Below are positions 5,890 to 12,342 of a stretch of DNA of 12,342 nucleotides, piece after piece. Both the position numbers and the translations under genes were made by a program. Origin of the DNA: an uncultured Clostridia bacterium (GTDB lineage Bacteria; Bacillota; Clostridia; Lachnospirales; Lachnospiraceae); the NCBI GenBank assembly GCA_946186175.1, contig CAMHMG010000074.1, positions 1 to 12,342 of the forward strand, written 5' to 3'. Position 1 is the first letter of the stretch. Each line of letters starts with the position of its first letter. The notes beneath the pieces are model-generated. The model did not search any database. It was not told the DNA's origin and worked only from the letters and a program-made list of their open reading frames with translations.

Positions 5890-8115
5890 ATGAGAAAGAC
5901 AAAGAGAAACAGTTTGCTTACCATAGTAGTGTTCTTGTTAGCACTGGCTCTTGGTGCCTTTACAACGGTACAGGGTCTTGGAAAGCATCACATTGGAAAA
6001 GCAGAGAATATTATTCTTGGTTTGGATCTTGCAGGTGGTGTAAGTATCACCTATCATATCGTCGATGAAGATCCTACAGCGCAGGAGATAAGCGATACAA
6101 AGACGCGACTTCAACAGCGTGCTGACGTATACTCTACAGACAGTAGCGTATACCAGGAGGGAACAGACAGATTCAGTATTGAGATTCCGGGTGTATCTGA
6201 TGCCAATAAGATATTGCAGGATCTTGGTAAGCCGGGCGCGTTGGAGTTCATGGATGAAGAGAATTATCAGAAGTATGCGGCAGGAGAAGAGTATGAGACT
6301 GTTCTTACAGGATCAGATGTTAAGAATGCTGCAGCAGCAATTGATAATTCAGGAGCTGTTCAGGAATATGTCGTTCAGTTGGCATTTACTGATGAAGGAA
6401 CTAAGAAGTTTGCCGATGCTACAACAGCTAATGTTGGTAAGAGAATATATATCATATATGACGGTGAGGTTGCTTCGGCACCTACAGTTCAGACGGCAAT
6501 TACTGGTGGTAATGCCGTGATCAACGGTATGGAGGATGACGAAGAGGCTAATAAGCTTGCCGAGACAATCCGTATCGGTGCACTTCCTCTTACACTTGAG
6601 GAGTTACGTTCTAACGAGGTTGGAGCTACACTTGGTAAAGATGCACTTTCTACAACACTTAAAGCCGGTGCAATAGGTATGGGATTAGTAGCAATCATTA
6701 TGATAGTGCTTTATCTTCTTCCCGGTTTCATATCAGTTCTGGCACTTTGTGCATATGTTGTATTGATGCTTCTTTGCTTAAATGGATTTAATGCCAGCCT
6801 TACACTTCCGGGTCTTGCCGGTATCGTGTTATCAATCGGTATGGCCGTTGATGCTAACGTAATTATATTCACACGTATTAAGGAAGAGCTGGGAGCAGGA
6901 GCTACAGTTAAGGCGGCTATTGACGCAGGTTTCCACAAAGCGGCATCTGCAATCTTAGATTCTAATATTACAACACTCATTGCAGCGGTTGTGTTATATA
7001 TCATGGGTATAGGATCGATTAAAGGATTTGCTCTTACTCTTGGAATCGGTATTGTGCTTTCAATGTTCACAGCACTTTTTGTAACAAAGCATCTTTTGAA
7101 AGCAGTTTATACATTAGGAGCTACTAATCCTAAGTTATACGGATCAAAGAAAGAGCCTAAGGTATCCGGATATGTCAAATTATCTAAGATCACATTTACA
7201 ATTTCAATTATAGCAGTATTGGCAGGACTTATTGCACTTCCTATATTCAAGGCGAAGACAGGATCAACTCTTAATTACAGTCTTGAGTTTACAGGTGGTA
7301 CATCAATGACTGTTGATTTTGAAGATCACTACGATCTTGCTAAGGCAGAGAGTGAGATTCTTCCTGTAATCTGTGATGCTGCCGGAATATCTGATGCGGA
7401 TGTTCAGGTTCAGAACGTTCAAAACAGTAATGAGATAGTGTTCAAGACACCTGAGCTTAAAGTTGATAAGCGTGACGCTGTCGAGACTGCTCTTAAGGAT
7501 AACTTCAAGGTTAAAGAAATCAATGTTGAGAATATCAGCTCTACAATAAGTGGTGAGATGCAGAGAAATGCTATAGTATCGGTTATTATTGCTACAATCC
7601 TTATGCTTATCTACATTGCATTCAGATTCAGTGATGTCAAGTTCGGTGCTGCAGCTGTTATCGCTCTTTTACATGACGTATTGGTAGTATTTGCGGTTTA
7701 TTCAATCGGAAGACTTTCGGTTGGTAATACATTTATCGCATGTATGCTTACAATCGTAGGTTACTCAATTAATGCGACTATCATTATCTTTGACCGTATC
7801 CGTGAGAACCTTGTTATTATGAATGGCAAGGGTGAAACCTATGAAAACATTGTTAATACTTCAATTTCTCAGACATTGACAAGAAGTATATATACAACAC
7901 TTACAACATTTGTTATGATAATGATGTTGTTCATTATGGGTGTTACATCTATTAAAGATTTTGCCCTTACACTTATGTGTGGTCTTATCTGTGGTGCCTA
8001 CTCTTCTGTATGCATTACGGGACCGTTGTGGTATATGCTTAAGACCAAAATGGGTCAGGAAGAGAAAAACAGCAGTAACAAGAAAGTTTCTGTTGGTAAG
8101 AAGAAAAACGCGTAA
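5890..8115 (+). CDS. secDF: Fused SecDF protein-translocase subunit
   Basis: Membrane partner of SecYEG that uses proton flow to pull secreted proteins outward. SecD and SecF are one 741-residue chain with about twelve helices. SecD half: TM1 (about 7-29), GLDLAGG (44-50), periplasmic P1 with GEVASAPTV and the ETIRIGALP turn (225-233), TM2-6 (about 258-400) with GMAVDANV (317-324; D321 matches the proton-relay aspartate) and SIKGFALTLGIGIVLSMFTA. SecF half: TM7 (about 433-455), FTGGTSM (467-473), TM8-12 (about 562-716) with VGYSINAT..FDRIREN (623-640) and R665. Odd point: the usual SxND aspartate in TM10 is Ala629. The C-terminal tail is basic. AGGAG (5874-5878), inside the end of scfB, serves as ribosome-binding site. 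Placement after scfB suggests co-expression with peptide maturation, though SecDF is a general export factor. Confidence 0.95.
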   Translation: MRKTKRNSLLTIVVFLLALALGAFTTVQGLGKHHIGKAENIILGLDLAGGVSITYHIVDEDPTAQEISDTKTRLQQRADVYSTDSSVYQEGTDRFSIEIPGVSDANKILQDLGKPGALEFMDEENYQKYAAGEEYETVLTGSDVKNAAAAIDNSGAVQEYVVQLAFTDEGTKKFADATTANVGKRIYIIYDGEVASAPTVQTAITGGNAVINGMEDDEEANKLAETIRIGALPLTLEELRSNEVGATLGKDALSTTLKAGAIGMGLVAIIMIVLYLLPGFISVLALCAYVVLMLLCLNGFNASLTLPGLAGIVLSIGMAVDANVIIFTRIKEELGAGATVKAAIDAGFHKAASAILDSNITTLIAAVVLYIMGIGSIKGFALTLGIGIVLSMFTALFVTKHLLKAVYTLGATNPKLYGSKKEPKVSGYVKLSKITFTISIIAVLAGLIALPIFKAKTGSTLNYSLEFTGGTSMTVDFEDHYDLAKAESEILPVICDAAGISDADVQVQNVQNSNEIVFKTPELKVDKRDAVETALKDNFKVKEINVENISSTISGEMQRNAIVSVIIATILMLIYIAFRFSDVKFGAAAVIALLHDVLVVFAVYSIGRLSVGNTFIACMLTIVGYSINATIIIFDRIRENLVIMNGKGETYENIVNTSISQTLTRSIYTTLTTFVMIMMLFIMGVTSIKDFALTLMCGLICGAYSSVCITGPLWYMLKTKMGQEEKNSSNKKVSVGKKKNA

Positions 8116-8126
8116 AATATTAATAC

Positions 8127-8152
8127 AGGGGCATGGCGAAAACCATGCCCTT
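8127..8152 (+). terminator. Weak terminator-like hairpin after secDF
   Basis: GGGCATGG (8129-8136) pairs perfectly with CCATGCCC (8143-8150) around a CGAAAA loop, with one or two weaker outer pairs. Only TTATTCTAT follows, a poor U-run, so read-through into recJ 24 nt later seems likely. It may lower recJ expression relative to secDF. Confidence 0.55.
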
Positions 8153-8175
8153 ATTCTATATAGCCGGAGTAATAT

Positions 8176-9960
8176 ATGTCAGATAGAAAATGGATTATCA
8201 GAGCAAAACGTGCAGATTTCTTTGCACTAGGTGAAAAATTTCATATTGACCCGGTAGTTGCAAGACTGCTTGTGAACCGTGACATAAAGGAAGAAGATTT
8301 TGAAGATTTTCTGCATCCGGAAGAAGCGGCATTTCATGATCCATACCAGATAGAGGATATGAATCAGGCTGTTCGTGTTATCATTCATGGCATCGAAGAA
8401 GGTCATAAGATGAGAATTATATCTGATTATGATGTTGACGGAGTTATGTCTAACTACATTCTTTATACAGGTCTTAAGAGAATTGGTGCTGATGTTGATT
8501 ATGTGATCCCTCACCGTGTTAAGGATGGCTATGGAATAAGCAGGGAAATGATAGATGATGCGATCAATGATGGAATAACAACAATTGTAACCTGTGATAA
8601 CGGTATTGCCGCTAAGGACGCACTTCAAAAGGCAAAGGCAGCAGGGCTATCTGTAGTTATAACGGACCATCATCAGGTGCCGTTTAACATGGAAGATGGA
8701 GAGAAGAAGTACATTCTTCCACCTGCGGACGCCATACTTAATTCAAAAAAGGAGAGCTGCCACTATCCATATAAGGAATTGTGTGGGGCAGGCGTTGCCT
8801 ATAAATTTGTAGAATGTCTGTATGATAAAAGAGATATACCTAAAGAGGAACTTGATGATTTTCTTGAATTTGTAGCTGTTGCTACGATATGTGATGTAGT
8901 TCCTCTTAATGGTGAGAACAGGCTGTTTGTAACTAAAGGTCTTCCGAGAATACGTGTCTCAAATAATCAGGGAATGAGGGCGTTGGTGCGTGCAAATGAG
9001 CTGTCGGATACAACTATAAATGCAGGGCACGTGGGATTCCGTATTGGACCTTGTATCAATGCTTCAGGGCGGCTTGAAAGTGCAATGCTTTCGATGGAGC
9101 TATTTTTAGAGGAAGATGCGGAAAAAGCAATCAGTAAGGCACAGGAATTAAAAGAGATAAATGATGAACGCAAGGAGCTGACAAGACAGGGAGTTGACAA
9201 AGCAGAAGAGATTGTCAGAGACAGAATCACAGATAAAGTTTATGTCATATATATTCCTGAGTGTCATGAAAGTCTTGCAGGGATAATTGCGGGAAGAATC
9301 AGAGAAAGATATAACAGACCTGTATTTGTGCTTACAGACAGTGAGGATGCCGAAGTTCTCAAAGGTTCGGGACGTTCGACCGAGGAATATCATATGTATG
9401 AAGCGTTAAAGGAATGTGAGGAAGTTCTCATCAAATTTGGAGGACATGCCGGCGCCGCAGGTTTCTCTCTGTACAGAGATAAGCTTGAAGAGTTTAAAGA
9501 AAGATTAAATGATAATTGTAAATTGACCGATGATGATCTTGCCGCTAAAGTTATGATAGATGTTCCAATGCCGATTGCCTATGTAACCGAAGAGTTGATA
9601 GGGCAGATTGAAAGTCTTGCACCGTTTGGACAGGGTAACCCAAGACCTGTGTTTGCCCAGAAGGATCTTCGTATAAGATCGGCAAAGATACTTGGCAAAG
9701 AACAGAGTGTTGTTAAAGTAGTTCTTGAAGATACGGATGGTTTTGCCGGAGAGGGAATATATTTTAATGCTTCAGAATTTTCTGAGAATATTATCAGCTG
9801 GTTTGGTCAGGAGGAGTATGACAAAATGATGCATGGCTGGCTTAACAATGTTATGCTTAATATCATTTATTATCCTGACATTAATGAGTTTAACGGAAAC
9901 AGAACCATACAATATAAGATCATGGAATATTCTATGGCTACGATAAGAGAAGTATTATAA
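8176..9960 (+). CDS. recJ: Single-stranded-DNA-specific exonuclease RecJ
   Basis: Cytosolic 5'-to-3' ssDNA exonuclease of the DHH family, used in recombinational and mismatch repair. It has 594 residues, close to E. coli RecJ. Motif I SDYDVDG (83-89; metal ligands D84, D86); motif II CDNG (140-143); motif III TDHH (163-166); the motif IV region VATICDVVPL with D240; the GPCINASGRL turn (291-300); DHHA1 domain with GGHAGAAGF (422-430), for nucleic-acid binding; then an OB-like domain starting about LAPFGQGNPRPVF (481-493). All metal-binding residues appear present. The ATG follows GGAG (8166-8169) by 6 nt. No separate promoter is obvious, so transcription probably continues from secDF through a weak hairpin. 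The downstream gap leads to relA, a neighbour pair common in Firmicutes. Confidence 0.95.
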   Translation: MSDRKWIIRAKRADFFALGEKFHIDPVVARLLVNRDIKEEDFEDFLHPEEAAFHDPYQIEDMNQAVRVIIHGIEEGHKMRIISDYDVDGVMSNYILYTGLKRIGADVDYVIPHRVKDGYGISREMIDDAINDGITTIVTCDNGIAAKDALQKAKAAGLSVVITDHHQVPFNMEDGEKKYILPPADAILNSKKESCHYPYKELCGAGVAYKFVECLYDKRDIPKEELDDFLEFVAVATICDVVPLNGENRLFVTKGLPRIRVSNNQGMRALVRANELSDTTINAGHVGFRIGPCINASGRLESAMLSMELFLEEDAEKAISKAQELKEINDERKELTRQGVDKAEEIVRDRITDKVYVIYIPECHESLAGIIAGRIRERYNRPVFVLTDSEDAEVLKGSGRSTEEYHMYEALKECEEVLIKFGGHAGAAGFSLYRDKLEEFKERLNDNCKLTDDDLAAKVMIDVPMPIAYVTEELIGQIESLAPFGQGNPRPVFAQKDLRIRSAKILGKEQSVVKVVLEDTDGFAGEGIYFNASEFSENIISWFGQEEYDKMMHGWLNNVMLNIIYYPDINEFNGNRTIQYKIMEYSMATIREVL

Positions 9961-9973
9961 CTGTTCAGGCAGT

Positions 9974-9994
9974 ATCTTGCATTTACTGCAAGAT
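9974..9994 (+). repeat. 8-bp perfect hairpin after recJ
   Basis: ATCTTGCA (9974-9981) and TGCAAGAT (9987-9994) flank a 5-nt loop, 13 nt past the recJ stop. The sequence after it (TCGTACG) is not U-rich, so it is more likely a 3'-end-protecting stem than a terminator. Confidence 0.4.
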
Positions 9995-10075
9995 TCGTAC
10001 GAAAACATATATTATACGACTAGTTATTATCAGACATTATGGACAGAGAAATAATGCACTCCTAGGATAATTTAT

Positions 10076-10115
10076 GTAAAAACTGCTAAAAATGAGATAT
10101 ATAGCAATTTTTTAC
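10076..10115 (+). terminator. Possible AT-rich terminator of recJ
   Basis: GTAAAAA plus TGCTA (10076-10088, separated by a C) pairs with TAGCA (10102-10106), A, then TTTTTTAC. The 3' arm ends in a six-T run, so the stem has terminator shape, but it is low in GC and would be weak. It ends at the upstream edge of the relA promoter. Confidence 0.35.
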
Positions 10116-10144
10116 GTTACAATAAGAGATTTATGGGGTATAAT
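10116..10144 (+). promoter_or_regulatory. Candidate promoter of relA
   Basis: A perfect TATAAT (10139-10144) lies 17 nt after GTTACA (10116-10121, four of six consensus bases). Transcription would start near 10151, leaving a leader of about 37 nt with a strong Shine-Dalgarno site (AAGGAAGGTGAG). Confidence 0.5.
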
Positions 10145-10187
10145 TCTAATAATTACTATGTGAGTTGATTAGAAGGAAGGTGAGAGT

Positions 10188-12342
10188 ATGGCCGGAATAG
10201 TGAATTTGGATAAGGAGTTATCAACACCTAAGGATTTTACACCGCCTGAGGAACTGTATAAAACTTTGATAGACGAAGTCCTGAAATACCATCCTAACAC
10301 TGATATATCCATGATTGAGAAGGCTTATCATATTGCTGATAAGGCACATGAGGGGCAGTTACGCAAATCCGGAGAGCCATACATCATGCATCCTCTTTGT
10401 GTTGCTATAATTTTGGCAGAGCTTGAGCTTGATAAAGAGACTATAGTTGCAGGTATCCTACATGATGTTATTGAAGATACGATCATGACGGATGAAGAAT
10501 TAGAACGCGAATTCTCCTCTGAGATACTTTTGCTTGTCGAGGGTGTTACTAAGTTGACACAGCTTAATTTTTCTCAGGATAAGATTGAAGTACAGGCAGA
10601 GAATCTTCGTAAGATGTTTCTTGCTATGGCAAAGGATATCCGGGTAATTCTTATCAAGCTTGCTGACCGTCTGCATAATCTTCGTACTCTTCAGTATCAG
10701 AGCCCGGCTAAGCAGATCGAAAAGTCTAGAGAGACGTTAGACATTTATTCACCTATAGCACACAGGCTCGGTATAAGTAAGATCAAGGTTGAACTTGATG
10801 ATATCTCACTTAGGTATCTTGAGCCTGAGAAGTTCAAAGAGCTTAAGGCGGAGCTTGATGAGAGTTTAGAGGAAAGAGAAACATTTATTAAAGATATAAT
10901 TGAAGAAGTTAGAGATTGTATAGAAGCAGCGGGAATCAAGGCAGAGATTAGTGGGCGTGTTAAGCATTTCTTCAGTATCTACAAGAAGATGAAGAATCAG
11001 AATAAGACGTTAGATCAGATATATGATATATTTGCAGTTCGAATTGTTGTAGACAGCGTTCGTGACTGTTATGGAGCGCTTGGCGTGATTCATGAGAAAT
11101 ATAAGCCGATTCCTGGTAGATTCAAGGATTATATCGCTATGCCCAAAGCGAATATGTATCAGTCTCTTCACACAACTCTTATCTCAAAGAGTGGAAGACC
11201 GTTTGAGATTCAGATACGTACTTACGAGATGCATAGGACTGCTGAATATGGTATTGCCGCGCATTGGAAATATAAGGAGAATCTTTCAGGTTCTTCAAAG
11301 GACAGAGAAGAGGAGAAGCTTATATGGCTTCGACAGTTATTAGAGCTTCAGCAGGAGAATAATGACAACAAAGAGTTCATGAACAATGTTAAGACCGATC
11401 TTGATCTCTTTGCAGAGCAAGTGTATTGTTTTACTCCTGATGGTGATGTTAAGAATCTTCCGGCTGGTTCTACTCCTATAGATTTTGCTTACAGTATTCA
11501 TTCAGCTGTCGGTAATAAAATGGTTGGCGCAAGAGTTAACAGCAGGGTTGTTCCTGTTACTTATACGTTACAGAATGGTGATCGCGTAGAGATCATTACT
11601 TCAGGTAATTCCAAGGGACCGAGCCGTGACTGGCTGACAATTGTCAAATCCGGTCAGGCAAGAAGTAAGATTAATCAATGGTTTAAGCAGGAGTTCAAGG
11701 AAGAGAATATAACTAAGGGTAAAGAACTTCTTATCCAGTATTGCAAGAGCAAAGGATATAATTATACCGACTATTCAAAACCTGAATTGCAGCATGCGGT
11801 AATGGTCAAGTATAATTTTAATGACTGGGAATCAGTTCTTGCAGCTATCGGTCATGGCGCGCTTAAAGAAGGACAGGTAGTCAATAAGCTTATTGAAGCT
11901 AAGAACAAAGAGTTTAAGGCTCAGATGACGGAAGATGATCTGGTTGAGCAGATCAATCACAACGGTGAGGTTCGTCGTTATGCCACAACTAAGGGTGGAA
12001 TAACTGTCAAAGGAATTGATGATGTGGCTGTACATTTTTCAAAATGTTGTTCACCTGTTCCTGGTGATGAGATAGTCGGTTATGTTACAAGAGGCCGAGG
12101 AGTATCTATTCACAGAACAGATTGTATTAATGTCATTGGTATGAATGAGGTTGACAGATCGCGCCTGATTGAAGCAGAGTGGCTTGAAAATGCAGATGAT
12201 GCTTCGGGTTCGGTATATTCTACAGAGATCAAGATATATGCTGCGGACAGAACCGGTATGCTTTTTGATGTTTCCAAGATATTCACAGAGGCTAATATTA
12301 ATGTTACCGCAATCAACAGTAAGAGTAGCCGTAAGAATGAGA
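10188..12342 (+). CDS. relA: Long RelA/SpoT-type (p)ppGpp synthetase/hydrolase, 3' end outside window
   Basis: Cytosolic stringent-response enzyme that makes (p)ppGpp from GTP/GDP and ATP and hydrolyses it. The window holds 718 codons; the family is about 730-770, so only the end of the ACT domain is missing. HD hydrolase intact: H54, H68-P69, HDVIED (92-97), LADRLHNLRTL (158-168). Synthetase intact: RVKHFFSIYKKM (257-268), RFKDYIAMPKANMYQSLHTT (311-330), FEIQIRTYEMH (339-349), AEYGIAAHWKYK (352-363). The RFKD motif is the RxKD type found in bifunctional enzymes rather than the acidic ExDD form of synthetase-only RelA. Then TGS (about 411-471, VYCFTPDGDV), helical linker, conserved-cysteine motif SKCCSPVPGD (618-627) with HRTDC (642-646), and a starting ACT domain (about 680 on). 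ATG follows AGGAAGG/GGTGAG closely. A promoter lies directly upstream. Confidence 0.96.
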   Translation, partial: MAGIVNLDKELSTPKDFTPPEELYKTLIDEVLKYHPNTDISMIEKAYHIADKAHEGQLRKSGEPYIMHPLCVAIILAELELDKETIVAGILHDVIEDTIMTDEELEREFSSEILLLVEGVTKLTQLNFSQDKIEVQAENLRKMFLAMAKDIRVILIKLADRLHNLRTLQYQSPAKQIEKSRETLDIYSPIAHRLGISKIKVELDDISLRYLEPEKFKELKAELDESLEERETFIKDIIEEVRDCIEAAGIKAEISGRVKHFFSIYKKMKNQNKTLDQIYDIFAVRIVVDSVRDCYGALGVIHEKYKPIPGRFKDYIAMPKANMYQSLHTTLISKSGRPFEIQIRTYEMHRTAEYGIAAHWKYKENLSGSSKDREEEKLIWLRQLLELQQENNDNKEFMNNVKTDLDLFAEQVYCFTPDGDVKNLPAGSTPIDFAYSIHSAVGNKMVGARVNSRVVPVTYTLQNGDRVEIITSGNSKGPSRDWLTIVKSGQARSKINQWFKQEFKEENITKGKELLIQYCKSKGYNYTDYSKPELQHAVMVKYNFNDWESVLAAIGHGALKEGQVVNKLIEAKNKEFKAQMTEDDLVEQINHNGEVRRYATTKGGITVKGIDDVAVHFSKCCSPVPGDEIVGYVTRGRGVSIHRTDCINVIGMNEVDRSRLIEAEWLENADDASGSVYSTEIKIYAADRTGMLFDVSKIFTEANINVTAINSKSSRKNE

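Noticed and set aside
6711..7070. Antisense open frame within secDF
   Set aside because: Shadow of a repetitive hydrophobic coding sequence; no start signals or recognisable product.
8227..8628. Antisense open frame within recJ
   Set aside because: Covers the intact catalytic N-terminus of RecJ; no ribosome-binding site and no recognisable protein.
1..12342. CRISPR arrays, tRNA or rRNA genes, insertion sequences, phage or attachment sites
   Set aside because: No spaced direct repeats, cloverleaf sequences, transposase or integrase reading frames, or flanking repeats were seen; gene content is core chromosomal.

Overview
The window looks like chromosome from a Lachnospiraceae-type clostridium (Firmicutes). 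The reasons are AT-rich coding sequence, AGGAGG-type Shine-Dalgarno sites, and the conserved clostridial run of a TIGR04086-like small membrane protein, a six-cysteine SCIFF peptide, its radical SAM maturase, a fused SecDF, RecJ and a long RelA/SpoT-type enzyme. The family assignment is inferred from gene content and protein sequence; no database was searched.

Layout. Positions 1-1289 (minus strand) hold an OFA-family major facilitator transporter whose 3' end lies outside the window. It is divergent from pckA (ATP-type PEP carboxykinase, 1780-3393). The 490-bp gap between them is rich in signals: a promoter and a 20-bp palindrome for the transporter, one good and one weaker promoter for pckA, a further palindrome, and a pckA leader with two closely similar stem-loop modules in tandem plus a possible degenerate third. 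A strong intrinsic terminator closes pckA. Next comes a small four-helix membrane protein (3640-4002).

From a good promoter at 4090-4118 runs the SCIFF/ranthipeptide cluster: scfA (46-residue precursor), a 17-bp intercistronic stem, scfB (maturase, best start at 4524) and, 7 nt later, secDF. A weak terminator-like hairpin separates secDF from recJ. The recJ-relA gap of 227 bp has hairpins and a relA promoter, and lacks the apt gene often found there. relA runs off the right edge inside its C-terminal ACT domain.

How the parts fit together. The transporter and pckA may share organic-acid metabolism around the oxaloacetate/PEP node. ScfB installs thioether bridges in ScfA, and the tight link to secDF places peptide maturation beside the protein-export motor. 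RecJ (DNA repair) and Rel (stringent response) are housekeeping genes.

Points most worth a second look: the tandem pckA leader modules, the stem between scfA and scfB, and a SecDF whose transmembrane-10 'SxND' aspartate reads alanine.
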